A DNA stretch of 64,000 nucleotides from NCBI GenBank assembly GCA_022826705.1, contig JAJDUJ010000027.1, positions 355,880 through 419,879 on the forward strand. The letters run 5' to 3'. Origin of the DNA: Acidimicrobiia bacterium (GTDB lineage: Bacteria; Actinomycetota; Acidimicrobiia; Acidimicrobiales; Bin134). Positions 1-9,050 of the stretch are shown here, one piece after another. Numbering within the stretch: the first letter of the stretch is position 1; the number at the start of each line of letters is the position of its first letter. The position numbers and the translations under genes were made by a program. A model generated the notes under the pieces. It did no database searches and was not told the DNA's origin. It saw only the letters and a list, made by a program, of their open reading frames with translations.

Positions 1-5
1 GCGGG

Positions 6-2978
6 ATGATGGCGATCGTCCGGGAGACCCGCAGTCTGGTCCGCCGCAATCGGGCAGCAGAGCCGCCCGCCGACCCTGATCTGAGAGCCGAGCCTGAGCC
101 AGAACGAGTTCCGCCGCGTCCGCCGGCCGGTGTGACCTATCAGGAGTGGTACTGCCGACTGCCGGCCGACCCCAGTGTCCTGGCCATTCAGCGGCAGTGG
201 TTTGACGAGTGGATCCGACCGCTCAAAGTGTGGGGATTGGTGGTGGACGACGGCGGCGATGTGGCCGCCACCGAGACGTCGCTGCACAACCAGACGTGGG
301 GCCTGGTCGAGGCGGTCAAGGTGGAGGCCGGCGGGCTGGCCGAGGAGTTCGACCGGCTGTCGCAGGACTGTCCCCGGGACCTGGTGGTATTGCTGCGAGC
401 CGGCGACCGGCTTCGGCCCGATGCGGTGTTCCAGATCGCGCAGGCCGCGTGGCGCGACCCATGGCTGGAGTTGGTGTATTGGGACGACGATCTGGCCGAT
501 CTGTATGAGGTATGGGAATGGCACCTCGAGGGGATGCCTGAAGGCGTCTACTTCGAAGATGACTTGGACCCCTTGAGCCGGCCCCGCTTCAAGCCGGGCT
601 GGTCGCCCGACCTGCTGGTGTGCGCCAACTACATTGGACGGGCCTTTGCCGTTCGGGCCCGATGCCTGCGGGCCGAAGCCGCCGTGCGCTACCGCGATCT
701 TGGGGCCGGCGACGACTCCCTGTGGTGGGATCTGCTGTTGGGACTGGACGTCGCCGACCAGCAGGTTTGCCGTCTACCTGCGGTGCTTCAGACCGTCGAC
801 CGCCGCGACGACCATGTCGGGCCGCACCATCTGGAGTTGGTGAACCGCTGGCTGTCTCGGCAGGGCTGGCCAGCCCAAGCTGAGGCGGGGGCCAGCGGCA
901 TCAATCTGGAGTGGACGCCGGCTGTAAATGCGCCAGTCAGCGTCATCATCGCCACCCGCCACAATCGAGAGTTGCTGGTGGGGGCATTCGAGCTGGTCCG
1001 CGCCGCCGGCCACACCGCCGTTGAGCTCATCATCGTGGACAACGGCGGCCGCAGCGACGGGAACGAGGCCTGGTACCAGTCGCAGGCCGCCGATCTGAAC
1101 CCGCAGGTCATCTGGTGGGATGAGCCGTTCAACTACTCCGCGGTCAACAACCGGGGAGCAGCCCAGGCCACCGGCGAGGTGCTGGTGTTCTTGAACGACG
1201 ACACGTCTGCGGGCCATCCCGGATGGCTCGACAACCTGGTCGGCTGGGCCCGGCGGCCCGAGATCGGCGTGGCCGGGCTCCAGCTCATCGACGACGACGG
1301 GCTGATCCAGTTCGGTGGGGTTGTCATCGGGATGACCGGCCTGGCCGGCCACCTGTTCCAGGGCATGGCCCCCCATTCCGAGAGCCTCATGGGATCCACC
1401 GACTGGACCCGGAACACCGTGGCGGTGACCGGCGCCTGCCTGGCCGTGCGCCGGCCCGTGTTCGAAGAGGTCGGCGGTTTCGACGAGCGGTTGGAGCTGT
1501 GCGGCAGCGATGTGGTGCTCGGGTTGCGGGCCCGGCAGGCCGGGTACCGCAACGTGGTATCCGCGGCCACGCCAGTCGTCCACCGGGAATCGGCTACCCG
1601 GGGACCGAACATTCCCGAGGGCGATGTGTTCGCCAGCTATTGGGCCTATCAGCGCTGGCTGATGGGCGGCGACCCCTACTTCTCCCCGAACCTCAGCGCA
1701 GCCCACCCCGAGCCCAAGGTGCACTGCGAGGAGAAGCCGGGGGTGCTGAGCCAGCTCACCGAGATGCTGGGCCGGCCCATGGACATCTTCTACCAGCGCA
1801 ACGAGACCGGGGAGGCCCACGCCCTGGCGTTCGCATCCGAAGCCGATCGGGCGCTGGCCGAGTCGGTGCGCCAGGGACACCGGGGCGTCGTCGGGCGACA
1901 AGAGGTGAAAACGGTCAACTGGTTTGTGCCCGAATTCCAGAACCCGTTCTACGGCGGCATCCACACCGTGTTCCGGCTGGCCGACCATCTGGCCCGCAAC
2001 CACGGGGTGGAGAACCGGTTCATGGTGATGGCGGGCCCAGAGAATCACGACGAGCGGTGGTACCGATCGGGGATCACCGCCGCCTTCGACTCGCTGGCCG
2101 ACAGCCCGATTGCCTACCACGACTCTTTCGCCTTCGATCCCAGCGATGTGGCGGCGGCCGATGCCGCCATCGCCACCATGTGGACCACCGCCTATTTCGC
2201 GGCCCGCACCCCGGGCCAGGGGCGCCGTTTCTACCTGATCCAGGATTTCGAGCCTATGTTCTACCCGGCAGGCACGCTTTATGCCCTGGCCGAGCACAGC
2301 TACCGGCTCGGGCTCTACGGGCTGTGCAACACCGGCCATTTGGCCGACATCTACCGGGATCGATACGACGGGGTTGCCCAGCACTTCTGGCCCGCGGTGG
2401 ACGACTCGGTTTTTCATGCCCGAGGTCGCATCGATCCCGATCCCGAGCGCCCGGTGACGGTGTTCATCTATTCCCGTCCCGGCCATCTCCGCAACTGCTG
2501 GGAATTGGCCGCTCGGGCCGTGCGCCTCGTGAAGGACGAACTGGCCGACGATGTCCGCATTGTGACGGCGGGGTCGTGGGCCTTCCCCGAGCACATGGAC
2601 TCCCTCATCACCCACATGGGCCAACTCGACTACCGGGAGACCGGCCCGCTCTATCGATCCTGCGACATCGGCGTGGCGCTCACCACCTCTGAGCATCCCT
2701 CCTACCTGCCGCTGGAGCTGATGGCCTGCGGCACCGCGGTGGTGGCATTCGAGAATCCGGCGGGGGACTGGCTCCTCCGCCACGACCACAACTGCATGCA
2801 GTCGCCCCAGACCGCCGACGGGCTGGCCGCGGAGATCGTCGCTTTGGTGCGGGATCCCGCCCGCCGGCAGCGGCTGGCCCAGCAGGGCCTGGCCGACATA
2901 GCCGCCCGTCACGCTCGCTGGGACCTGAACCTGGACGGCGTGTACGGCTATCTATGCGATCCCGAGCCGCCGCAGTGA
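6..2978 (+). CDS. Two-domain glycosyltransferase (GT2 plus WsaF-like GT)
   Basis: A 990-residue cytoplasmic glycosyltransferase, probably extending a surface polysaccharide. Residues 1-300 are not recognised. A GT2 fold begins near residue 310 (PVSVIIATRHN) with the DXD-like NDD near 397 and a GGFDERLE segment typical of GT2 acceptor loops. A second glycosyltransferase unit begins near residue 635 (VNWFVPEF...GGIHTVFRLADHL), resembling WsaF-type rhamnosyltransferases, with a GT4-like PLELMACGTAVV near 900. Two ATGs stand at 6 and 9; the frame is open to the window edge, so an earlier start outside the window is possible. It overlaps no gene and is followed at once by the ABC exporter genes, which suggests an operon for building and exporting one glycan. 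The sugar specificity cannot be read from sequence. Confidence 0.85.
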   Translation: MMAIVRETRSLVRRNRAAEPPADPDLRAEPEPERVPPRPPAGVTYQEWYCRLPADPSVLAIQRQWFDEWIRPLKVWGLVVDDGGDVAATETSLHNQTWGLVEAVKVEAGGLAEEFDRLSQDCPRDLVVLLRAGDRLRPDAVFQIAQAAWRDPWLELVYWDDDLADLYEVWEWHLEGMPEGVYFEDDLDPLSRPRFKPGWSPDLLVCANYIGRAFAVRARCLRAEAAVRYRDLGAGDDSLWWDLLLGLDVADQQVCRLPAVLQTVDRRDDHVGPHHLELVNRWLSRQGWPAQAEAGASGINLEWTPAVNAPVSVIIATRHNRELLVGAFELVRAAGHTAVELIIVDNGGRSDGNEAWYQSQAADLNPQVIWWDEPFNYSAVNNRGAAQATGEVLVFLNDDTSAGHPGWLDNLVGWARRPEIGVAGLQLIDDDGLIQFGGVVIGMTGLAGHLFQGMAPHSESLMGSTDWTRNTVAVTGACLAVRRPVFEEVGGFDERLELCGSDVVLGLRARQAGYRNVVSAATPVVHRESATRGPNIPEGDVFASYWAYQRWLMGGDPYFSPNLSAAHPEPKVHCEEKPGVLSQLTEMLGRPMDIFYQRNETGEAHALAFASEADRALAESVRQGHRGVVGRQEVKTVNWFVPEFQNPFYGGIHTVFRLADHLARNHGVENRFMVMAGPENHDERWYRSGITAAFDSLADSPIAYHDSFAFDPSDVAAADAAIATMWTTAYFAARTPGQGRRFYLIQDFEPMFYPAGTLYALAEHSYRLGLYGLCNTGHLADIYRDRYDGVAQHFWPAVDDSVFHARGRIDPDPERPVTVFIYSRPGHLRNCWELAARAVRLVKDELADDVRIVTAGSWAFPEHMDSLITHMGQLDYRETGPLYRSCDIGVALTTSEHPSYLPLELMACGTAVVAFENPAGDWLLRHDHNCMQSPQTADGLAAEIVALVRDPARRQRLAQQGLADIAARHARWDLNLDGVYGYLCDPEPPQ

Positions 2979-2983
2979 GAGCT

Positions 2984-3802
2984 ATGACCGACCGGGGCGG
3001 CGTCCTGGAGATCTGGGGCTACCGAGAGCTGATCGGCCGGCTGGTGCAGCGGGAGCTGGGGTCGCGCTACAAGCGATCGGTGCTGGGGTGGCTGTGGTCG
3101 ATGCTCAATCCGGCGGCCACCCTGGCCATCTACGCGCTGGTCTTCGGTGTGCTGTTGAAGTTCGATCCCCCTCGGGCCGGCAACGGCCGCTTCGACAACT
3201 TCGCCCTCTACCTCTTTTGCGCGCTGGTCATGTGGAACGCCTTCTACGGGGTCATCACCGGGGCGATGAGCGCGTTGTTGGACTTAGGCTCGCTTCTCGG
3301 CAAAGTGTATTTCCCCCCGGAGGCCCCGGCGGTCGCCGCCCTTCTCACCGTGCTGTTCCAAGCGGCCATCGAGGCGTCCATCTTGATGCTGATCCTCATC
3401 TGCCTGGTCAACGTGAGTTGGACCTTCCTGCTGTGGCCTGTCCTCCTGCTGTTCTTGGCTATCTTTGCCCTGGGGATCGGCCTGGTGCTCAGCGTGTGGA
3501 ACGTGCGCTATCGCGACGTGGGCTACCTGTCCACCATTGTCTTGCAGTTCCTCTTCTATGTGACACCGATCGTCTATCCGCTGTCGTTGATCCCCGAGCG
3601 GGCCATGGGGCTGCCGGTGCGCGACATCATCCGGTTGAATCCGCTATCACAGTTCACTGAGGCCTCTCGCGAGTTGCTGTACGGACTGGACTGGCCCGGT
3701 GTGCTTCGATTGGGGCTCATGGCGCTGATCTCGCTGGCGGTGGGCGCGGGTGGCTGGTTGATGTTCAAAGTCCGAACCCGCGACATCGCCGAGGAGCTCT
3801 AG
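2984..3802 (+). CDS. wzm: Polysaccharide ABC exporter permease, Wzm-like
   Basis: Integral membrane subunit (272 aa) of an ABC-2 type exporter that moves a completed lipid-linked polysaccharide across the cytoplasmic membrane. The N-terminal stretch with RELGSRYKRSVLGWLWSML is characteristic of the Wzm/RfbD/TagG family, followed by about six hydrophobic segments. ATG 2984, five bases after the preceding stop, is chosen because it gives the usual family N-terminus; an in-frame ATG at 2954 would overlap the previous gene. The stop is followed after three bases by the cognate ATPase gene. It is expected to work as a dimer with the Wzt-like subunit. Confidence 0.9.
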   Translation: MTDRGGVLEIWGYRELIGRLVQRELGSRYKRSVLGWLWSMLNPAATLAIYALVFGVLLKFDPPRAGNGRFDNFALYLFCALVMWNAFYGVITGAMSALLDLGSLLGKVYFPPEAPAVAALLTVLFQAAIEASILMLILICLVNVSWTFLLWPVLLLFLAIFALGIGLVLSVWNVRYRDVGYLSTIVLQFLFYVTPIVYPLSLIPERAMGLPVRDIIRLNPLSQFTEASRELLYGLDWPGVLRLGLMALISLAVGAGGWLMFKVRTRDIAEEL

Positions 3803-3805
3803 GCG

Positions 3806-5032
3806 ATGGGCGAGAACGCGGTGGTCGTCGAGGGCGTGTCCAAGCGCTTCCGGCTGACCTTGGACCGACCCCTCAGCCTGAAGGAAGCGTGGACGGGGCT
3901 GCGCCCCGGATCGGGCCGCTCATTCCGCCGGGTGCGCAGTGAGCTGTTCTGGGCGCTTCGAGACATCAGCCTGGAGGTGCCCCGGGGTTCGATGTACGGG
4001 CTGGTGGGACGCAACGGATCGGGCAAGTCCACCCTGCTGCGGGTCATGGCCGGGATCTACCGCCCCACCGAAGGCCGAGTCGAAGCCAACGGCCGGACGT
4101 CGGCCCTCTTGGAGCTGGGGGCAGGGTTCCACCCCGCATTGAGCGGCCGGGAGAACATCTACCTCAACGCCTCAGTGCTCGGGGTGCCGAAGTCTCAGAT
4201 TGATGACCGAGTGGAGCAGATCGTCGAATTCGCCGGCTTGGAGGAGTTCATCGACAGCCCGGTCAAGATCTACTCCAGCGGCATGTACGTGAGGCTGGGC
4301 TTCGCGGTCGCCGTCCACGTCGACCCCGAGATCCTCATCGTCGACGAGGTGGTGGCCGTGGGCGACGAGGAGTTCCAGCTCCGGTGTTTCAGCCACTTGG
4401 AGTCGCTGCGGTCCCAAGGGGTGACCATCGTGCTGGTCAGCCACGATCTGGGGATGCTGCGGGCCAACTGCGATCAGATGGCCTGGCTCAACCGCGGGCT
4501 GCTGGCCGCGGTCGGCGATCCCCAGGATGTGGTCAACGCCTACCTCGACACCATCGACACCGAGGGGGCCGCCTCGGTGGGTCACCGTCCCCGCTCCGAT
4601 ACCGAGGGGGAGACGCCGTTGCGCATCACGAACCTGGAGTTCTTCGATGGGGCCGGTCACCGGCCCAAGTCCTTCGCATCGGGCGATCCGCTGGTCGTGC
4701 GCATCCACTACTCCGCCTCGGAGCCGGTTGAAGACCCGGTGTTCTCACTGGGGTTCTACGACCACAACAACCTGCATCTGGCCGGCCCCCGCTCCCACGT
4801 CGACGGGTTTCGACCGGGCAAGGTGGACGGCGAGGGGTGGGTGGAGTTTCGCCTGCTCCGCATACCGTTCCGCTCGGGTGCGTTTCATGTCAACGCCGCC
4901 GTGCAGGATTCTGACGCCTCGTTTCTCTACGACCGCCGAGCCCGGGAGTTCTGGCTTCAGATTTCCGGTGAGCCCGATCCGCAGGCCAACGGGCTGTTGA
5001 ACCTGGAGGGCGACTGGCGGGCCGGGGTTTGA
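3806..5032 (+). CDS. wzt: Polysaccharide ABC exporter ATPase with C-terminal carbohydrate-binding domain, Wzt-like
   Basis: ATP-hydrolysing subunit (408 aa) of the exporter. The nucleotide-binding domain has Walker A GRNGSGKST near residue 68, signature SSGMYVRLGF near 155 and Walker B ILIVDEVVAVGD near 175. Residues from about 270 to the end form a beta-rich domain (LRITNLEFF...GDPLVVRIHYSA...) matching Wzt C-terminal domains, which in E. coli O8/O9a bind the modified non-reducing end of the finished chain. Exporters of wall teichoic acid lack this domain, so its presence says the cargo probably carries a recognised terminal modification. The next gene is a candidate for the modifying enzyme. 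Confidence 0.9.
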   Translation: MGENAVVVEGVSKRFRLTLDRPLSLKEAWTGLRPGSGRSFRRVRSELFWALRDISLEVPRGSMYGLVGRNGSGKSTLLRVMAGIYRPTEGRVEANGRTSALLELGAGFHPALSGRENIYLNASVLGVPKSQIDDRVEQIVEFAGLEEFIDSPVKIYSSGMYVRLGFAVAVHVDPEILIVDEVVAVGDEEFQLRCFSHLESLRSQGVTIVLVSHDLGMLRANCDQMAWLNRGLLAAVGDPQDVVNAYLDTIDTEGAASVGHRPRSDTEGETPLRITNLEFFDGAGHRPKSFASGDPLVVRIHYSASEPVEDPVFSLGFYDHNNLHLAGPRSHVDGFRPGKVDGEGWVEFRLLRIPFRSGAFHVNAAVQDSDASFLYDRRAREFWLQISGEPDPQANGLLNLEGDWRAGV

Positions 5033-5050
5033 GCCGGCCGGGATGTGCTG

Positions 5051-6973
5051 ATGAGCGCTGAACCCTTGCCAATCACCATGATCGGCGACTCGCTGCCCTA
5101 TGCCGACGGGGCTGAGGACGAGCTGCTGGCAATGCTGCGAGCCGCGGAAGACCGCCGAGTGGGGTCGGATGAGCTGGCGTCGGCGATCCACGACTGGCCC
5201 ACGGCCTATCACCTGGCGCCTGAACGGGCCGTTTTATTGGCCCCGGTGGCCATCGGATCTGGCGACCGGGTGTTGGACGTGGGGGCGGGTTCGGGAGTCA
5301 ACACCCGGATCTGCGCCGACCGGGGGGCGGTGGTGACCGCGGTGGAGGGCAGTGCAGCCCGAGCCGAGCTGATCGCCCATCGCTGTGCCGGACTTCACGA
5401 CGTGGGGGTTCTGTGTGGGCCGCTGGACGCGCTGGGCGACGACGGGCGCGAGGCCTACGACGTGGTTCTGTTGGTGGGAGTGCTGGAATATGCCGGCACC
5501 GGCCAGGGTGGGGGAGACGGGCCCGCGGCTCTTCTCAGCCGGGCAGTGGATGCCCTCGCTCCCGGCGGAGTGGTGGTGTTGGCCATTGAGAACCGCCTCG
5601 GGCTCAAGTACCTGCTGGGATTTCCCGAAGACCATCTGGGGCTGCCCTGGGTGGGCTGGGAGGGATACCGCGAGGGGGAGCCCACCACCTGGTCGCGGCG
5701 GGAGCTGGCCGAGATGCTGGCCGACGCCGGGTTGGGGATCCAGAAGTGGCTGTACCCGTTTCCCGACTACAAGCTGCCCACCGCGGTGCTGGCCGAGGAG
5801 ATCTATGGCCGACCCGATGGCGTCGACATGGTCGACCAAATCGTGGGCCACCCCACCAGCAGCGAATATGCCCGTCCGGTGGTGGTTGCCGATGAGCGGG
5901 CCGCCCACCGAGCGCTGCTGACGGCGGGCCTGGGACCCGATGTGGCCAACTCCTTTCTGGTGGTCGCCGGTCGGAGCAAAGAAGCGGTGGCAGAGCGGGT
6001 TGACCAGCGGTCGCTGGCCTGGCGCGTGGCCCCGGATCGACAACGGCGCTGGAGACAGCAGGCCGTGGTGGTGGATTCGGACCAGAGCCTGGTGGTGAGG
6101 CGCAGTCTGCTGGCTGAAGACAGGGCCGGTGATCTCGACGGGTGGCTCGGGCAGGTGGAGGTGTCCGAGGAGCCCTACTACCCGGGCCGGAACCTCGAGC
6201 AGTGTCTGCTGGACTGCGCTCGGGAGGGCGACGAGGACGGATTCGCCGAGCTGTTGCGGAACTGGCGGGCCGCGCTGTCTGCTCGGGAGACTCCGATCGA
6301 CTCGGTTGCCGCGCCCCACCCCTATCTGCCGGCCGATGCCGAACGGGCGCTGCCCCCGGTGTGGTTGGATTCCGGGCCCGACAACTTTGTGATGACTGCG
6401 GAGGGCCTCAAGTTCGTGGACCGGGAATGGGTGGCCGCCGGGGGAGTGGATGTTCGTTTGGCGGTGGTCAGAGGGCTGTGGAAGACGGTCTCCGCCCTGC
6501 TGAGCGCCCGCTGCCATCTGCCCTTGCCGGTGACCTGGAGCAACGACCGCCTGGTGGCTCATCTCGGCGGACTGATCGGCGAACACATCGACGACGACCT
6601 GCTCAGCCGGTGGAGACAGGCCGAGGGCGAGCTGATGGGTCTGGTCTACCGCCAGCCGGCGGTGAGGCTGGCCGAACTGCACGATGCGGGGTCCCGGTCC
6701 CGGATGGACCTGTTGGGATCGCCGCTGGCCCCCTACCGCCGCATGGAGCACTTGGTCCACCGGCAACAGGAGCTGCTGGCCCAGCTGTCCGAGCAGCACG
6801 AGACGGCGGTGGGCTTGGAGCAGGCCCGTGCTCGACTGGCACAAACCGACGCCCGGCTGGCGCAGCTCCAGTCTGAGCTGGCCGAGGCCCAGGCCCGATT
6901 GGCCCGGGTGGCGTGGCGGGAGCGAGTCCACAGCAAGATCGCCGGGTTGATAAGGGGCTTCGGCCGGCGCTGA
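5051..6973 (+). CDS. Methyltransferase / kinase-like / coiled-coil protein, WbdD-like chain-capping candidate
   Basis: A 640-residue three-part protein. Residues 70-200 are a class I SAM-dependent methyltransferase (VLDVGAGSGVNTR near 74). Residues 320-520 look kinase-like: WLDSGPDNF near 437 could be the catalytic loop and KFVDREW near 453 the metal-binding Asp segment, though both are degenerate. Residues about 566-622 are a predicted coiled coil rich in heptads (QARARLAQTDARLAQLQSEL). Methyltransferase, kinase, coiled coil in this order is the architecture of WbdD, which caps the O9a polysaccharide and sets its length. Lying directly after a Wzt with a carbohydrate-binding domain, the same role is inferred. 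ATG 5051 is used (TGATG); GTG 5045 is an alternative. Confidence 0.7.
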   Translation: MSAEPLPITMIGDSLPYADGAEDELLAMLRAAEDRRVGSDELASAIHDWPTAYHLAPERAVLLAPVAIGSGDRVLDVGAGSGVNTRICADRGAVVTAVEGSAARAELIAHRCAGLHDVGVLCGPLDALGDDGREAYDVVLLVGVLEYAGTGQGGGDGPAALLSRAVDALAPGGVVVLAIENRLGLKYLLGFPEDHLGLPWVGWEGYREGEPTTWSRRELAEMLADAGLGIQKWLYPFPDYKLPTAVLAEEIYGRPDGVDMVDQIVGHPTSSEYARPVVVADERAAHRALLTAGLGPDVANSFLVVAGRSKEAVAERVDQRSLAWRVAPDRQRRWRQQAVVVDSDQSLVVRRSLLAEDRAGDLDGWLGQVEVSEEPYYPGRNLEQCLLDCAREGDEDGFAELLRNWRAALSARETPIDSVAAPHPYLPADAERALPPVWLDSGPDNFVMTAEGLKFVDREWVAAGGVDVRLAVVRGLWKTVSALLSARCHLPLPVTWSNDRLVAHLGGLIGEHIDDDLLSRWRQAEGELMGLVYRQPAVRLAELHDAGSRSRMDLLGSPLAPYRRMEHLVHRQQELLAQLSEQHETAVGLEQARARLAQTDARLAQLQSELAEAQARLARVAWRERVHSKIAGLIRGFGRR

Positions 6974-6988
6974 GGCTGCCCTCCGGGA

Positions 6989-8050
6989 TCAGTCCCCGAC
7001 TTCCACCAGGTCTTTGAGGGCGATCCACATCTGCTCGCGGGTGACGGAGATGTCGAACCGCTGGGCCGACTTGACGCCGCGGTCGCGCAGGCTCTGGCGA
7101 AGCTGACCGTCGCTCAGCACCCGGTGGAGGGCCAGGGCCATGGTCACGGGCCGCTTGTCGCGTATCACGATGCCCGCATCCTGGACCGTCTCGGCCACCG
7201 CGGCCGCGTCGTAGGCCACCACGGGCAGGCCGTTGGCCATGGCCTCGACCAGGGGCACTCCGAAGCCCTCGTGCTCGGAGGTGCAGGCCAGCACATCGGA
7301 CAGCTGGTACCACTGGAGGAGGTTCTTGTCGGACACCTTGCCGGCGAACACAACCCGACTGTGCACGCCGAGTCGCCGGGCGAGGCTCTTCAAAGAGTGC
7401 AGGTATTGGGGAGGAGAGGCCTGTCCAACGAGCACCAGCCTGGCCTCGGGGCGGAACCGCGACAGCACCGCGAAGGCGGCGATGAGATCGTGCTGGCACT
7501 TGTTGGGGGCTAGCCGGCCGACGAACAGCACGGTCCCCCCGCCGTCGAGGTCGGTGCTGTCGCCCTGCTCAGACGGCGGCACGCCGCTGCCCAGCTTCCA
7601 CAGCACGGGGGCGACCACCACATCGTCGATGCCCAAGTCCCTCAGTTCTTGGGCGTTGAACTCCGAGTCGGCGATCCCTCGACGGGTCAGCCGGGCCAGT
7701 TGCCCGAGCTGCTGGCGTCCTCGCTCGACGCTCTTGGCCAGTTCGGGCTGCCACGACTGGAAGTAACTGGCGGGGGTGATGTTGTGGTAGTTGAGCACGA
7801 CCGGCGTCTTCTTCCGGATCACGAACTGAGCGACCTCCGACCCTATGGAGTGCTGGAGAATCGAGACGCGGGCGTCGCCTTTCCACTTCTCGACCGACAG
7901 GTCGCTGCCATCGGACCGGCTCTTGCGCTCTACCACGACACGGGTCTCTAACCCCTTCTCCTCGAGGAGCTGCTGGATCAGCCGGGTGTGGTTGCTGGTG
8001 GCGTCTCCCGTGGCCATCTGCGGGATCAACAGGTCGACGGTGGGGCTCAT
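6989..8050 (-). CDS. GT4-family glycosyltransferase
   Basis: A 353-residue retaining glycosyltransferase with GT-B fold, last gene of a three-gene minus-strand block. The donor-binding half contains VLFVGRLAPNKCQHDLIAAF and the EX7E-type signature EGFGVPLVE followed by AMANGLPVVAYD, both diagnostic of GT4. The N-terminal half has the acceptor-side pattern VVLNYHNITPASYF. The start is ATG 8050, whose sequence ATGA overlaps the stop of a 14-codon minicistron that bridges from the upstream methyltransferase gene. It converges on the WbdD-like gene. Donor and acceptor sugars are unknown. Confidence 0.88.
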   Translation of the reverse strand: MSPTVDLLIPQMATGDATSNHTRLIQQLLEEKGLETRVVVERKSRSDGSDLSVEKWKGDARVSILQHSIGSEVAQFVIRKKTPVVLNYHNITPASYFQSWQPELAKSVERGRQQLGQLARLTRRGIADSEFNAQELRDLGIDDVVVAPVLWKLGSGVPPSEQGDSTDLDGGGTVLFVGRLAPNKCQHDLIAAFAVLSRFRPEARLVLVGQASPPQYLHSLKSLARRLGVHSRVVFAGKVSDKNLLQWYQLSDVLACTSEHEGFGVPLVEAMANGLPVVAYDAAAVAETVQDAGIVIRDKRPVTMALALHRVLSDGQLRQSLRDRGVKSAQRFDISVTREQMWIALKDLVEVGD

Positions 8051-8100
8051 GGCCGGCTCAGTGGGCTCATGATTGGCACAGCGAGGCTCATGGCCGGCTC
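8044..8100. repeat. 16-bp direct repeat, 41-nt period, containing gene junctions
   Basis: The segment GGCTCATGGCCGGCTC (plus strand) is present at 8044-8059 and again at 8085-8100. On the minus strand each copy carries an ATGAGCC. The first copy holds the GT4 start codon and the second holds the methyltransferase stop codon, so the spacer between the two genes looks like a short tandem duplication of the original junction. Confidence 0.85.
8047..8091 (-). CDS. Possible 14-codon bridging minicistron
   Basis: A tiny frame whose ATG (8091) overlaps the TGA of the upstream methyltransferase gene as ATGA, and whose own TGA overlaps the ATG of the downstream GT4 gene as ATGA. It encodes MSLAVPIMSPLSRP. 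The peptide itself need not matter: the arrangement would let ribosomes re-initiate across the gap and couple translation of the two genes. It exists because a 16-bp segment containing the start site is present twice. Translation is inferred only; no ribosome-binding site was identified. Confidence 0.35.
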   Translation of the reverse strand: MSLAVPIMSPLSRP

Positions 8101-9050
8101 GGCGGGGCGGTGCGCTGGGCGACCACTATCTCGGTGATGCGGGAGTCGGAGCAGGGCTCCAAGCTGGCGTCGAAGCCGGCCTGCTCCAACAGGTGCCGCC
8201 AGGTGACCGGTGAGATGCCCAACCCCGAGCCCAGCTCGGCGTCTACCCGGGCCCGGGCTGCGGGGTCGGCCACTGCCACCACGATCCGCCCGGTTTTCTT
8301 CAGCTTCAGGCTGGCCTGGTTGACCATTCCGACCAGGTCTCTTAGCGGGAGGGTCTCCACAAACCCGGTGAGCACGATCGTGCCGAATTCCCCGTCCTCG
8401 GCGCCCACCAGATGGGGGAGCACGCCGCCCGCTCGAATGTCGAGGCGACGGCGGAGTCCGGCGAGAACCCGGTCGGGGTCTTGTTCCACGCCGTGGACGC
8501 TGATGCCCCGCTGGCTGATGGCCTCGACTATGGCGCCTTTCCCACCGGACAGCACCAGACACGGCCCCGAGCCCGCCAAGCCGGCGACGTGGGACACCAC
8601 TTCGGCCGATGGCTCAGGAGGACTGTCGAGAACACCGAAGCCGGCCGGAACGGTGCCGTCGCCCAGATAGCCGGCCGCGCCTTCCAGGCGGCCCAGTCGG
8701 GTTTCGACGTTGCGCAGGTGCCGGATCAGCACTCCGGCGAACACGTTGAACTGGTCGGTGAGAAAGCGGGCGTACCAGTAGGACAGTTTGCGGACAAGCC
8801 ACTTGACGCCGCGGAGTCCCCGGCGCGACCCGATCGGGACATGGGGGTCGAGCGAGGCCAGATTGGCGGCCTGGTTCAAGAAATCGCCGTCTTCGTCGAT
8901 GACGTGCAGAGAGGACTCGGACTCGGCGATGTCGGCCCAAGCCTGCTCTATGTCGTGTTCAAGCTGGGCGATCTCCCGGTCTTGGCGGCGGCGATTGTCG
9001 GCATCAGCCTCGATCTCCGCGCTGACCTGTTTGAGGTCAAGCTCGCTCAT
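8088..9050 (-). CDS. SAM-dependent methyltransferase with N-terminal coiled coil
   Basis: A 320-residue protein. Residues 1-50 are highly charged and helical (EIEADADNRRRQDREIAQLEHDIEQAW), predicted coiled coil. Residues about 160-300 carry a class I methyltransferase fold: CLVLSGGKGAIVEAISQRG is a divergent motif I, VHGVEQDP the acidic ribose-binding loop end, and FGTIVLTGFVETLPL a motif IV-like strand. The glycine-rich loop is less canonical than usual, so activity is less sure than the fold. It overlaps the upstream GT2 gene by 14 bp. It may methylate the glycan made by its neighbours or, given the coiled coil, act as a scaffold with the other coiled-coil proteins of the locus. Confidence 0.75.
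   Translation of the reverse strand: MSELDLKQVSAEIEADADNRRRQDREIAQLEHDIEQAWADIAESESSLHVIDEDGDFLNQAANLASLDPHVPIGSRRGLRGVKWLVRKLSYWYARFLTDQFNVFAGVLIRHLRNVETRLGRLEGAAGYLGDGTVPAGFGVLDSPPEPSAEVVSHVAGLAGSGPCLVLSGGKGAIVEAISQRGISVHGVEQDPDRVLAGLRRRLDIRAGGVLPHLVGAEDGEFGTIVLTGFVETLPLRDLVGMVNQASLKLKKTGRIVVAVADPAARARVDAELGSGLGISPVTWRHLLEQAGFDASLEPCSDSRITEIVVAQRTAPPSRP

Noticed and set aside
774-2912. Long antisense open frame (712 codons) opposite the first glycosyltransferase; similar at 5234-6931, 14184-15000s and 28098-28940
   Set aside because: Typical shadow frames of high-GC genes: low-complexity Arg/Pro/His/Gly-rich translations, no domains, and the sense strand encodes clear enzymes.
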